Shown: piece after piece, positions 43,358 through 51,788 of the stretch
Layout of the letters: every line of letters begins with the position of its first letter
How positions within the stretch are numbered: the stretch's first letter is position 1
NCBI GenBank assembly: GCA_004294385.1
Contig: REAP01000019.1
Span: forward strand, 1 to 52,976
Reading direction: 5' to 3'
Source: Oscillatoriales cyanobacterium
GTDB lineage: Bacteria > Cyanobacteriota > Cyanobacteriia > Cyanobacteriales > Microcoleaceae
Length of the DNA: 52,976 bases
Notes under the pieces: model-generated
What the model was told of the DNA's origin: nothing
What the model saw: the letters and a program-made list of their open reading frames with translations, nothing else
Databases searched by the model: none
Program-made: the position numbers and the translations under genes

Positions 43358-43415
43358 ATTCAATTCTAAAATCTAAAGTCTAAAATCTAAAATCTAAAAT
43401 CTAAAATCTAAAATC
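43358..43415. repeat. CTAAAAT nonamer repeat (TCTAAAATC)
   Basis: Six to seven direct units of TCTAAAATC-type sequence just ahead of prfA. The region 43285-43306 has the inverse TTAGATTTTAGATTG, so a large hairpin is possible. It ends about 10 bp before GGAGG. Confidence 0.85.
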
Positions 43416-43437
43416 GATTGACGGAGGACATTTGACA

Positions 43438-44535
43438 ATGGCTGAATCTTATTTGCTGGATAAATTGAAGTCGGTGGAGCAAACTTTTCATGAGTTGACT
43501 CGCCGCATGGCTGACCCGGATGTGGCTAGGGATAATTATGAGTTTCAGCGGGTAGCAAAAGCTCGATCGTCCTTGGAGGAAGTGGTCGATACTTTTGAGC
43601 TGTGGAAGATAGCTCAGGATGATTTGGTGGGTGCGCGACAGGTTCTCAAGGAAGCTGCGAGCGATCGCGAAATGCAGCAAATGGCTGCGCTGGAAGTTGA
43701 GGAACTTGAGTCAAAATCGGAACATTTCGAGAGTCGTTTGAAGGTTTTGTTACTGCCTCGCGATCCGAATGATGATAAGAATATTATGTTGGAAATTCGG
43801 GCTGGTACTGGCGGAGATGAAGCTAGTATTTGGGCTGGAGATTTGCTCAGGTTGTATTCCCGTTACGCTCAAACTCAAGGCTGGATGGTGAAGTTGGTGA
43901 GTGAGTCGCTGGCGGACATGGGCGGGTTTAAGGAAGTAATTCTGGAAGTGACGGGTGACAGCGTTTATAGCAAGCTGAAGTTTGAGGCTGGGGTGCACCG
44001 GGTGCAGCGGGTGCCGTTGACTGAGGCTAGTGGCCGGATTCATACTTCGACGGCGACGGTGGCTGTGATGCCGGAGGTTGATGATGTGGAGATTCACATC
44101 GATCCCAAGGATATTCAGATGAGTACGGCTCGATCGGGCGGTGCTGGCGGCCAAAACGTGAACAAGGTGGAAACTGCTGCGGATTTGTTTCACAAGCCGA
44201 CTGGGATTCGGATTTTCTGTACTGAGGAGCGGAGTCAGTTGCAGAATAAGGAGCGGGCGATGCAGATTTTGCGGGCTAAGCTTTACGATCTGAAGTTGCG
44301 GGAGCAGCAGGATGAGGTGAAGGAGCGGCGTTTGGGGCAAGTTGGTACTGGTTCGCGATCGGAAAAAATTCGCACGTACAACTATAAGGATAATCGGGCT
44401 ACCGATCACCGTTTGGGGGAAAATTTTTCGCTCAATAGTGTTTTGGAAGGGGATATTGAGGTGATTATTCAGACTTGCATTTCTCAGGATCAGCAGGATC
44501 GTTTGGCCCAGTTGGCTGCTTCTACTTCTAATTGA
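43438..44535 (+). CDS. prfA: Peptide chain release factor 1
   Basis: 365 residues. It has the GGQ motif in [16 protein letters not shown] (about residues 233-248), which triggers peptide release, and the stop-codon-reading PxT in [13 protein letters not shown] (about 194-206, here PLT), which marks RF1 (UAA/UAG) rather than RF2. I chose ATG at 43438 rather than the TTG two codons earlier because GGAGG (43423-43427) has ideal spacing to the ATG. It closes the ribosomal cluster. Confidence 0.95.
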   Translation: MAESYLLDKLKSVEQTFHELTRRMADPDVARDNYEFQRVAKARSSLEEVVDTFELWKIAQDDLVGARQVLKEAASDREMQQMAALEVEELESKSEHFESRLKVLLLPRDPNDDKNIMLEIRAGTGGDEASIWAGDLLRLYSRYAQTQGWMVKLVSESLADMGGFKEVILEVTGDSVYSKLKFEAGVHRVQRVPLTEASGRIHTSTATVAVMPEVDDVEIHIDPKDIQMSTARSGGAGGQNVNKVETAADLFHKPTGIRIFCTEERSQLQNKERAMQILRAKLYDLKLREQQDEVKERRLGQVGTGSRSEKIRTYNYKDNRATDHRLGENFSLNSVLEGDIEVIIQTCISQDQQDRLAQLAASTSN

Positions 44536-44551
44536 TTGGTTGATGGGGAAC

Positions 44552-44989
44552 TTAGGCGCATTGTTTGCTGAGCCTTTGTTCTCTGATGACTCGACGGATG
44601 TGGTTGAGTAGCGCTTCCCAAATTGCATCGGCGATCGCCACGGGATACTTGAAATGTTCGAGGTCGTACTGTACGATGAGTTCTAGGGGTGCTAAGGTTT
44701 GCTGGTTTCGACAACTGGCAATTGCTGCGATCGTCTCCTGTTGCCATCTGGCAAATAGTCTGTAGCTGAAAAAGGAACTGCATTTTTGCCCTTTATTGTT
44801 CAGGTAAACGACTATTACTTGATGTTGTTTGGGGTAGACTTTGACTATGCGGTTTACGGGCATTCTCAGGGCTTCGGCTGCTTCTATTTTGGAGATTTGC
44901 CAGCACTGGGGTTTTAGCCAACCGGAGGCTGTGAGGCTTTGACGGGTGCGTCTGGGCTTGTGAGTTTTTTGGATACTTTTGCGAGTCAT
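44552..44989 (-). CDS. Hypothetical cyanobacterial protein, basic N-terminus
   Basis: A 145-residue protein. The first ~20 residues are basic (TRKSIQKTHKPRRTRQS). The middle has hydrophobic strands (NRIVKVYPKQHQVIVVYLNN), and the end is helical with Arg pairs (IADAIWEALLNHIRRVIREQR). I do not recognise a family. It is convergent with prfA and divergent from the XRE array, so the 200-bp region with ACTTGT motifs may serve both. Confidence 0.55.
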   Translation of the reverse strand: MTRKSIQKTHKPRRTRQSLTASGWLKPQCWQISKIEAAEALRMPVNRIVKVYPKQHQVIVVYLNNKGQKCSSFFSYRLFARWQQETIAAIASCRNQQTLAPLELIVQYDLEHFKYPVAIADAIWEALLNHIRRVIREQRLSKQCA

Positions 44990-45091
44990 TTGTACTACTC
45001 CCTGATGTTTGATACTGGTTTACTCGTATTTGCAGCTCACAAATATTGATATAGCGGTTTTTTAGGTAATTTAAAATAACAGTTGTTGCTG

Positions 45092-45174
45092 ACTTGTATA
45101 CTTGTCATGATAGCAGCGATAAGTTCTCTTGTCAACAACAAGTGGAAAATTAATAAATTGAGAAGTAAACTTGT
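45092..45174. promoter_or_regulatory. Cluster of ACTTGT/ACAAGT motifs in the divergent promoter region
   Basis: ACTTGT occurs at 45092-45097 and 45100-45105 (8-bp direct spacing), CTTGT at 45128-45132 in the palindrome CTTGTCAACAACAAG, ACAAGT at 45138-45143, and ACTTGT at 45169-45174. A further copy lies at 45902-45907 upstream of the third XRE gene. Multiple, evenly placed copies near XRE starts suggest an operator. Confidence 0.45.
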
Positions 45175-45187
45175 TAAGTGTGATTAA

Positions 45188-45556
45188 GTGGTAACTGCTG
45201 TTGTGAATGCAGAAGGTAAGAGAAAACTAATTGAGATTGTTAAGTTAGCGCGTGGCGACCTTAGCCAGCGAGCTTTTGGCAAGCTCTTGGGCGTCTCATC
45301 GACTGCTGTACAGTTGTGGGAAAAAGGCCAGAGCATCCCGGATACAGGAAATTTGACTCAGATTGCGATTAGAGCTGGTTTCACACTCGAAGAACTGATA
45401 GGTCATCTGGACGGGAAGCCGATGCGGGAACCGATGGATACGAACGATATGCTTAAGAACATTCAATGTATGCCACTGAGTGACTTAGCAGTAATTGTTC
45501 GAGCTGGTATGGAGAGGCTGGCTGCTGCTGCTGTGGCTTCTGGGAAGTATGGTTGA
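45188..45556 (+). CDS. XRE-family helix-turn-helix protein, copy 1
   Basis: A 122-residue protein. The HTH is ARGDLSQRAFGKLLGVSSTAVQLWEKGQSIPD (about residues 20-51), with SSTAVQLWEKG as recognition helix. After it come a helical TLEELIGHLDGKP and a C-terminal helix (LSDLAVIVRAGMERLAAAAV). Start GTG at 45188. First of a tandem series of related genes at 45188, 45588, 45934 and a stub at 46326. Likely a DNA-binding regulator; target unknown. Confidence 0.78.
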   Translation: MVTAVVNAEGKRKLIEIVKLARGDLSQRAFGKLLGVSSTAVQLWEKGQSIPDTGNLTQIAIRAGFTLEELIGHLDGKPMREPMDTNDMLKNIQCMPLSDLAVIVRAGMERLAAAAVASGKYG

Positions 45557-45587
45557 TGCTCTGTAAACTGGGAATTGTTGTTATCTC

Positions 45588-45882
45588 GTGGCTGATACCG
45601 TGGACGCAGAAGCTAAGAAAAAACTGAGTGAGGTTGTAAAATTAGCGCGGGGATCGATGAGTCTGACTGCTTTTGGCAAGCTGTTGGGAGTTTCTGCTGC
45701 TTCTGTCTTGTATTGGGAAAAGGGGCAGGTACTTCCAGATACGAAAAATTTGACTCAGATTGCTACAAAACGAGCTGCTTAAAAAAATTCAGTGTATGCC
45801 GATTAGTGAGTTGGCGGTGATTGGTAGAGCCGTGATGGATAGGCTGGCTGCTGCTGCTGAGTCGTCTGGGAAATATAGTTGA
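45588..45882 (+). pseudogene. XRE-family helix-turn-helix protein, copy 2, internally deleted
   Basis: GTG at 45588 opens MADTVDAEAKKKLSEVVKLARGSMSLTAFGK, with the HTH LLGVSAASVLYWEKGQVLPD, then stops at 45780. A shifted frame resumes as ELLKKIQCMPISELAVIGRAVMDRLAAAAESSGKYS, ending at 45882. Against copies 1 and 3, the part RAGYTLEEFLSILDGNP and following residues is missing, i.e. about 80-110 bases plus a frame change. Copy 2 probably makes a 64-residue HTH-only protein, or is dead. Confidence 0.78.
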
Positions 45883-45933
45883 TTTATCAGTTCGTAAGTA
45901 GACTTGTAGGTACGATCGCATAGCTTTTAAGTT

Positions 45934-46281
45934 GTGAACATCAAAAATAGACAAAAACTTAGTGAAATCATCAAAACTGCTCGTGGAACAATGAGTCAAC
46001 GAGCGTTTGGTAAGCTTTTAGGCGTTTCTGCGACTGCTGTTCAGCTTTGGGAAAGAGGCGATACGGTTCCCGATACTGAAAACTTGGGTAAGCTCGCAGC
46101 GAGAGCAGGTTATACTCTGGAAGAGTTTCTCAGCATTTTGGATGGCAATCCAGTCTCGCAACCACCAGAAATTAATGATATTGTGAAAAAAATTCAGTTT
46201 TTGCCTCTAAGTCAGGTGGCGTTAATTGGCAAAGCTGTAGCGGATAGATTCGCTGCGTCGGCTGAGGCTGCTGGAGAATGA
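45934..46281 (+). CDS. XRE-family helix-turn-helix protein, copy 3
   Basis: A 115-residue protein. HTH: ARGTMSQRAFGKLLGVSATAVQLWERGDTVPD (about residues 14-45), followed by LGKLAARAGYTLEEFLSILDG and the C-terminal LSQVALIGKAVADRFAASAE helix. Start GTG at 45934, preceded by an ACTTGT site at 45902-45907. It is complete and likely functional. Confidence 0.78.
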   Translation: MNIKNRQKLSEIIKTARGTMSQRAFGKLLGVSATAVQLWERGDTVPDTENLGKLAARAGYTLEEFLSILDGNPVSQPPEINDIVKKIQFLPLSQVALIGKAVADRFAASAEAAGE

Positions 46282-46325
46282 GTATTAGGCAGATTTATCT
46301 GTAAACTAGGAGTTGTGTTTATCTG

Positions 46326-46373
46326 GTGATTAATACCGTGGACGCAGAAGCTAAGAAAAAAGTGAATAGGTGA
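46326..46373 (+). pseudogene. Stub of a fourth XRE copy
   Basis: The leader and first codons of copy 2 recur here: CTGTAAACTAGGAGTTGTG, then GTG ATT AAT ACC GTG GAC GCA GAA, then AAGAAAAAAGTGAAT and a stop at 46371-46373. Only 15 codons remain (VDAEAKKKVNR end), ahead of and overlapping the start region of the next gene. Confidence 0.72.
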
Positions 46374-46378
46374 GTTTT

Positions 46379-47719
46379 ATGGGGCGTCTTACCGATCGAG
46401 CTTTTGAAATTTTGCGGGCCGAAGTTGACAAGTGCGCGGCGGCAGATACTTTAGCTGGTAATGTGTACCGGAGTATGGTACTGAAGCGGCTGGAAAAAAT
46501 GCGATCGCAAAACGGCACTTTCGCGTCGATAGAAGAAATCCGCGCTACTTTCAAAGATGAATTTCCCAACTTCAGCGAAACAGCTCTCAAAGCCGCCGTT
46601 AAAGCCAATCGCCCCCCTGGATTGTTCGGGAAAATTATCTTTGCGGGCGGTTTCTTAGGCGCTGGGGCGGGGATAATTTGGCTGCTAAATCTGCCATTTC
46701 CGATGATTCGGTGGCCAGTCGCGAAGACAATGCCGATATTATTGTTGCCCAGTTTCATCAGTATGGATCACAATTACCGGCAGGCGATCGCCCTTGTGGA
46801 ACAATCCGATCAATTGATCAATAAAGCCACTGCTATGGCTGATTTCGATTTGGGCGAAACCAAAGCAAAACAAGCCCAAAAACACCTTGATGCTTTGCCA
46901 GTTTGGTTTTTAGGCTATTATCCAGAAACCTATTGCTCTTTTGCTGGCTGTACTTGGCGCTTTACTGTGGATGAATTTCAAGCCGCCCGTAAAAATATTG
47001 GGCGCATGGATGCCCAGATTTTCCAGCAAAAAAATGCTTTCACTCAGTTAACTCAAGTCGAACAAACTCTCACTGGCGCAAAACAGGAGTACCAACAAGC
47101 CAAGAATGCGGCAGATAAGGGAAAAGCTAGCATAAATTGGCAAAGTGCGATCGACCAACTCAATCAAATTCCCCCAGAAACTCTAGCGGGAGAAACTGCT
47201 AGGAAAAAACTCCAAGCAGCAGAGAGAGATTTTCAAGCAATGGGCGGTGTAGCAACCGGATCAGTGCGTGCGGACAACTTCATCGAAGCAGCAAAAGGAT
47301 TTGCCTTAACTGCGGCTGTAGCATCCCAGAAACCCCCACATTCAGCAGAAAGTTGGCAAAAAATAGCAGATTTGTGGCAACAAGCGATTGAACGACTCAG
47401 CCAAATTCCCTTTGATAATCCGGGCTATCTTGAGGCTCAAACAAAACTAGCTGAATATCAAAATAATTTAGGTACTACACAGATTCGACTGAAAACTGAG
47501 AAAGAGTCAGTGGAAGCTTTGAATCAATCTAAAACCTTGTTTGCTAAGTTCCAAACTAACCTAAGTTCTATTAGTCAAAACCCAGGTTATGGGCTAGGTT
47601 ATTTGCAGGAAATTATCAACCAATTAGAATCTGTAAAACCGGGAACAACTGTTTATCCAGAAGCTCAAAAATGGCTGCAATCGGCTCGCAAAAAACAGAA
47701 AGAATGGCAAAAGAGTTAG
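46379..47719 (+). CDS. Coiled-coil/TPR-like membrane protein, cyanobacterial, unknown function
   Basis: A 446-residue protein from the ATG at 46379 (MGRLTDRAFEIL); a GTG at 46370 would add three residues and overlap the XRE stub. Soluble N-terminal ~80 residues (helical, LRAEVDKCAAADTLAGNVYRS region), one or two membrane helices (about 82-105 GKIIFAGGFLGAGAGIIWLLN and 112-125), then a long helical region with repeated pattern WQ(S/Q)AI..L.QIP (IDQLNQIPPETLAG; IERLSQIPFDNPGYLEA), which suggests TPR-like repeats. I assign no function. Confidence 0.7.
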   Translation: MGRLTDRAFEILRAEVDKCAAADTLAGNVYRSMVLKRLEKMRSQNGTFASIEEIRATFKDEFPNFSETALKAAVKANRPPGLFGKIIFAGGFLGAGAGIIWLLNLPFPMIRWPVAKTMPILLLPSFISMDHNYRQAIALVEQSDQLINKATAMADFDLGETKAKQAQKHLDALPVWFLGYYPETYCSFAGCTWRFTVDEFQAARKNIGRMDAQIFQQKNAFTQLTQVEQTLTGAKQEYQQAKNAADKGKASINWQSAIDQLNQIPPETLAGETARKKLQAAERDFQAMGGVATGSVRADNFIEAAKGFALTAAVASQKPPHSAESWQKIADLWQQAIERLSQIPFDNPGYLEAQTKLAEYQNNLGTTQIRLKTEKESVEALNQSKTLFAKFQTNLSSISQNPGYGLGYLQEIINQLESVKPGTTVYPEAQKWLQSARKKQKEWQKS

Positions 47720-47850
47720 TCAGTAGTCAATAGTCAGTTGTTATTGGTTATTGGTTATTGGTTATTGGTTATTGGTTATTGGTTATTGGTTATTGGTTAT
47801 TGGTTATTGGTTATTGGTTATTGGTTATTGGTTATTAGTCAACAGTCAAC
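47720..47850. repeat. TTATTGG heptamer tandem array, about 14 units
   Basis: A pure (TTATTGG)n run from about 47739 to 47835, flanked by CAGTAGTCAATAGTCAG and CAGTCAACA units. It is the cleanest heptanucleotide repeat in the window. Confidence 0.93.
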
Positions 47851-47857
47851 AAACAAA

Positions 47858-48094
47858 TTACCAAACTGGGTCAACATAAAGATTAATTGTGACTTGCTCT
47901 TTTCCTGAAGGTACGCCGGAAATACAAGCACAAATTACTTCTCCGTCTTCAAGTTCGACTTCGCAAGCATGACAAGAACCCATAAGACAGCCAGTAGGAA
48001 TAGAAATTCCTGCACGTTTTGCGACATCCAGCAAAAGCTCTCCCGCTTCTGCTTCAACCGTTACATTTTCTGGTAGAAAACAAATTTTTGCCAT
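47858..48094 (-). CDS. Small 2Fe-2S ferredoxin-type protein
   Basis: A 78-residue protein. Cysteines lie as C-x4-C-x2-C-x10-C (GCLMGSCHACEVELEDGEVICAC, about residues 35-57), a beta-grasp 2Fe-2S cluster-binding pattern with an unusually short distance to the fourth cysteine and a CAC pair. The N-terminal strand pair ICFLPENVTVEAEAGELLLDVAKRAGISIP is typical. Likely electron transfer; partner not identified. ATG at 48094; cobQ starts far upstream. Confidence 0.8.
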   Translation of the reverse strand: MAKICFLPENVTVEAEAGELLLDVAKRAGISIPTGCLMGSCHACEVELEDGEVICACISGVPSGKEQVTINLYVDPVW

Positions 48095-48124
48095 TCAAAC
48101 TTCACCTCAACTTTAACAAATAAT

Positions 48125-48198
48125 AATGAACAGTTAACAGTTAACAGTCAACAGTCAACAGTCAACAGTCAACAGTCAACAGTCAACAGTCAACAGTT
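48125..48198. repeat. CAGTCAA heptamer tandem repeat after cobQ
   Basis: About nine head-to-tail CAGTCAA/CAGTTAA units between the ferredoxin gene and the cobQ stop. Confidence 0.93.
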
Positions 48199-48200
48199 AA

Positions 48201-49667
48201 CTATCCCAAAATCTGTTTGATATCTAAATGCTTTTCAACCGTATCTGCGAGAGTTTCCAGAAGAGCTTCTCGGTGTTCTCGATAATTAGGAATTCCCGTA
48301 GGAAGAGCGTGCAATCCTCGCTGCTGGCGCAGGTGATTTAACCAAGCTCGTCGCCAAGCTCCGTTATCAAAAATACCGTGCAAGTAAGTACCCCAGACTG
48401 ATTGAGAATTATTGACCATTCCCAAACTAACATCGTCAAACAGTGGTTTAGTCAAATCTGACTCCAACATTTGCGTTCTTCCTTGGTGAATTTCGTAACC
48501 TGAAACTGGTAAACCGGGTTGAGGATAGTTAGAAGTTACGGTACGTTGGCGGGCAATTTTATTAGGTGCGATCGCAGTTTTTAACGGCAATAATCCCAAC
48601 CCTTGAAATTCTCCCTGTTCTCCCTCAAGACCGTCTCGATCGATTATACTTTCTCCCAACATCTGAAACCCGCCACAGACTCCCATCACAGTACCGCCAG
48701 CTACTAAATATTTTTTAATCGCTTCTGCCATACCGGTTTGTCGGAGTACCTGCAAATCAGCAATTGTGGTTTTAGAGCCTGGTAAAATTACGGCATCTGG
48801 ATGTCCTAAACGGTCTTTGGGGCCTATATATTTTACTGTGACGGTAGTTTCGGACTCCAGGGGGTCAAAGTCCGTAAAGTTAGAAATACGGGGCAAACGG
48901 ATGACCGAAATATTTAGGTCTGTGTGAGAATGTGGAGAACGCCGATCGAGCAAATCGAGAGAATCTTCGGCGGGAAACACTTCGTCTATCCAAGGAATCA
49001 CGCCAACTACTGGGATTCCAGTCCGTTCTTCTAGCCAAGTTAGTCCTGGATCTAGGATGGATTTTTGACCTCTAAATTTATTAACAATGAACCCTTTAAT
49101 TAATGCTCGTTCGTCGGGATCGAGCAATTCCAAAGTACCAATAATATGAGCAAAAGCTCCACCGCGATCGATATCAACGACCAGCACAGTCCGAGCATTT
49201 AAATGTTTAGCTACTCGCATATTTGTTAAATCGCGGTGCTTCAGATTAATCTCCGCAGGGCTGCCGGCTCCTTCGCAAACTATCATGTCAAATTCTTGCC
49301 GTAGAAATTCTAAAGATTCCTTAATAGCTTGCCAGCCGATATCAAAATATTGTTCGTAATATTGAGTCGCTCGCACATTTCCGACTGCTTTGCCTTTAAT
49401 AATTAATTGAGAAGTCATATCTCCTTGAGGTTTGAGCAAAATGGGATTCATTTCCACCCAAGGTGCTACGCCCGCAGCCCAAGCTTGAACGGCTTGAGCG
49501 TAGCCAATTTCTCCGCCCGCAGCAGTGACATAGGAGTTCAATGCCATATTCTGCCCTTTAAAGGGGGAGACTCGCCAGCCTTGACGAGAAAAGATGCGAC
49601 ATAATGCTGCAACGAGTAGAGATTTTCCTGCGTGAGATGTTGTTCCCACGACCATAATTGCTTTCAT
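48201..49667 (-). CDS. cobQ: Cobyric acid synthase (CobQ)
   Basis: A 488-residue, two-domain protein. N-terminal P-loop domain: MVVGTTSHAGKSLLVAALCRIFSRQG (about 5-30), KGQNMALNSYV, and VCEGAGSPAEINL (about 129-141). C-terminal class I glutamine amidotransferase-like half: VMGVCGGFQMLG with the nucleophile Cys (about 330-341), YEIHQGRT (about 392-399) and WGTYLHGIFDN (about 427-437). It amidates side chains b, d, e and g of adenosylcobyrinic acid a,c-diamide in cobalamin synthesis, using ATP and glutamine. Length is normal. Confidence 0.95.
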   Translation of the reverse strand: MKAIMVVGTTSHAGKSLLVAALCRIFSRQGWRVSPFKGQNMALNSYVTAAGGEIGYAQAVQAWAAGVAPWVEMNPILLKPQGDMTSQLIIKGKAVGNVRATQYYEQYFDIGWQAIKESLEFLRQEFDMIVCEGAGSPAEINLKHRDLTNMRVAKHLNARTVLVVDIDRGGAFAHIIGTLELLDPDERALIKGFIVNKFRGQKSILDPGLTWLEERTGIPVVGVIPWIDEVFPAEDSLDLLDRRSPHSHTDLNISVIRLPRISNFTDFDPLESETTVTVKYIGPKDRLGHPDAVILPGSKTTIADLQVLRQTGMAEAIKKYLVAGGTVMGVCGGFQMLGESIIDRDGLEGEQGEFQGLGLLPLKTAIAPNKIARQRTVTSNYPQPGLPVSGYEIHQGRTQMLESDLTKPLFDDVSLGMVNNSQSVWGTYLHGIFDNGAWRRAWLNHLRQQRGLHALPTGIPNYREHREALLETLADTVEKHLDIKQILG

Positions 49668-49750
49668 AATATTTATTTAACCTAGGTTGGATCAATTCCG
49701 GTTGCACCGAAATGATTGTTGACTGTTAACTGTTAACTGTTAACTGTTAA
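49668..49750. other. cobQ leader with TTAACTG repeats
   Basis: AT-rich leader followed by GTTGACTGTTAACTGTTAACTG-type heptamers. No promoter is clear. Confidence 0.5.
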
Positions 49751-50215
49751 CTGCGCCGCCCTGAGCCCTTCGACTACGCTCAGGATAAACTACGCCGAAG
49801 GGCTCAGGATAAACGCAGTCGTTGGGTTGACTGTTGACTGTTGACTACGCTCAGGGTGCGCTCGCGTTTCCTGAGCCATTCGACCCTTCGACTACGCTCA
49901 GGGTACGATCGCGGCGGTTGGTGAGCGTAGTCGAACCATTCCTGAGCCATTCGACCCTTCGACTACGCTCAGGGTACTCGACCCTTCGACTACGCTCAGG
50001 GTACCGATCGCGTTTCCTGAGCCCTTCGACCCTTCGACTACGCTCAGGGTACGATCGCGGCGGTTGGTGAGCGTAGTCGAACCATTCCTGAACCATTCGA
50101 CCCTTCGACTACGCTCAGGGTACCGATCGCGTTTCCTGAGCCCAACGACTGCGTTTATCCTGAGCGTAGTCGAAGGGCTCAGGATGAACGCAGTCGTTGG
50201 GCAGGGTACTGCTGT
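49751..50215. repeat. Array of palindromic CCCTTCGACTACGCTCAGG units
   Basis: About a dozen copies of TTCGACTACGCTCAGG or its inverse CCTGAGCGTAGTCGAA. They are mixed with HIP1-like ACGATCGCGG and ACCGATCGCG spacers. Segments starting at 49901 and 50047 are almost identical over about 75 bp, showing a 146-bp tandem duplication. All six frames can be open here, which gives false ORFs with repeated SRRVE/LSVVEG-like peptides. No gene. Confidence 0.9.
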
Positions 50216-50360
50216 TAACTGTTGACTGTTTGAATAATACTGATGCAACCGGAAAAGATATGATGTACTAATTTTTGACTGTTTTATGAAGGTTGGATGC
50301 GGAAGGCAAAAGGTAAAAAACTGAAGTAAAAAATCTAGTTTATACCTTTTGCTTGGTGTT

Positions 50361-51788
50361 TTAGGGAGTCGTCGGTTCTTCGCCGGAAACATTTTCAGAC
50401 TTGGATTCATCGGCTGGTTTGACAGTTTTCGCAAGATTGGGAGTTGGCGGATTGGGAGGAATTAATTCTGTTGTTTCTGTGGATGCGATCGCCTCAATGT
50501 CTACTACAATCACTTCTACTGCCTGTTTTGTGTCACTGTCGATCGCCTCGAATGACATTTCCACTTCCACAGGTGTTGCCGAAACCTCTTCCACCGCAGT
50601 CATTTCTGAAAATTGAGTCGGAGAAATCGCAGTTTCTGCGGAAATCAATTCTGCCATTGCTTCGACATCGAGAGGAAATGGCACTCCTAGATTTTCTTCA
50701 ACAGCACTGACAGCAGTGCTGCTAGTTTCTGTCGCCACTTCTAAGGCTGCTTCAGCTAATTCTGATTCGAGAATTTGCTCAATATCCGGTGTCGGAATTG
50801 TGGATATTTCAGATGTAGGTGCGATCGACTCTGAAGGAACTTTTGAAGGTAATTCTGAAGGTGATTTCGCTGTTGTCACCTCGGTATTTGCAGGAGTATT
50901 TGCGGGGGATTTGCTTTTGTCTGAACCCTTTCCTAATAAACCGCCGAGACTATTTTTGATATTGCCGAATAGACTTCCGAAACCAGCGGTTTTTTTGGAG
51001 ACTTTGGCGGTAGTTGGGGCAGCCGTTGGGGCAGCCGTTGGGGCAGCCGTTGGGACTGTAGACTGGGACTCTTTAGCCGCAGACCTCCACATCTGGTCGA
51101 AGTCATCATCATCTAGCTCTTGTTTAAGCTCTGGCTGGGCTTCTGTTGGCTCCACAGTTGGTGTGGTGGCAATTTCTGCAACTTTTGGGTCGATCGCACT
51201 TTCGTTACTTGCTGCTGATTCTACTGGGGTTTCAGCAACGGGTGTTTCGATCAACAAAACGGCTATTGGTTCAGTTATGGGTGTGATTGAGTCGGGAATT
51301 GGCAACTGTGGCGCGATCGCACTTTTGTCCACAATTTCCGCTACTGGGGAAACGTCTGTTTTTGCCTCGTTGCGATCGACAACAGGTGCTGGAACGGTAT
51401 CAGATTTCGGTTTTGGCGATCGGACAAATTTCGGTTTTTTCGCTGCGGGTTCTGGTTTCTTGGCAAAAAATCCCGCAAATGGGATGCCCGCAGTCGGCAA
51501 ATTCACAGACTGAGGAATCGGCGTTTGCTGAGCAATTGGGGCCACTTGCCTGCGTAAACTCAAAGTTTCCCAAGCAAACCAGCCCAACAGAGCCACTGCC
51601 GCCATTTGACCCAGCAGGAGAGCGCCGGTAATTCGCCCCGCACAAGCCCATAAAATTAACGCATAAAAAAGTCCAACCCCGCTCCAGGCAAAATCATTTT
51701 TGCGGTGAACTTCTGGAAAAAAGAAGGCCGCCATGTAAATGCTGCAACTGCCCAAACCGACCGCCAACGCTAGAAAGTATGCAAGCAT
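50361..51788 (-). CDS. Ycf66 family membrane protein with a long low-complexity tail
   Basis: A 475-residue protein. The N-terminal ~85 residues match the Ycf66 family: three membrane helices from MLAYFLALAVGLGSCSIYMAAFFFPE, with FAWSGVGLFYALILWACAGRI and LLLGQMAAVALLGWFAWETLSLRRQ. The remaining ~390 residues are low-complexity, Pro/Ala/Thr/Glu-rich, with AAPTAAPTAAPT repeats (about 246-257) and short Lys-rich patches. Ycf66 proteins are found in cyanobacteria and plastids; function unknown. The start ATG at 51788 is well placed, with the helix at the very N-terminus. Confidence 0.8.
   Translation of the reverse strand: MLAYFLALAVGLGSCSIYMAAFFFPEVHRKNDFAWSGVGLFYALILWACAGRITGALLLGQMAAVALLGWFAWETLSLRRQVAPIAQQTPIPQSVNLPTAGIPFAGFFAKKPEPAAKKPKFVRSPKPKSDTVPAPVVDRNEAKTDVSPVAEIVDKSAIAPQLPIPDSITPITEPIAVLLIETPVAETPVESAASNESAIDPKVAEIATTPTVEPTEAQPELKQELDDDDFDQMWRSAAKESQSTVPTAAPTAAPTAAPTTAKVSKKTAGFGSLFGNIKNSLGGLLGKGSDKSKSPANTPANTEVTTAKSPSELPSKVPSESIAPTSEISTIPTPDIEQILESELAEAALEVATETSSTAVSAVEENLGVPFPLDVEAMAELISAETAISPTQFSEMTAVEEVSATPVEVEMSFEAIDSDTKQAVEVIVVDIEAIASTETTELIPPNPPTPNLAKTVKPADESKSENVSGEEPTTP

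Noticed and set aside
43750..44628. 292-codon minus-strand frame opposite prfA
   Set aside because: It is fully antisense to a well-conserved gene, with unlikely residue composition (many His/Ser/Leu/Arg); a shadow frame.
47858..48094. Classical plant-type photosynthetic ferredoxin (petF)
   Set aside because: Too short, and only about ten residues separate the third and fourth cysteines, whereas petF has nearly thirty.
49834..50434. Long open frames with SRRVE/LSVVEG-type peptides
   Set aside because: They are translations of the palindromic repeat array, open in several frames at once, with no ribosome binding site or protein-like composition.
50716..51513. 265-codon plus-strand frame opposite the Ycf66-family gene
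   Set aside because: Low-complexity Ser/Ala/Val/Gly translation that mirrors the low-complexity tail of the real gene.
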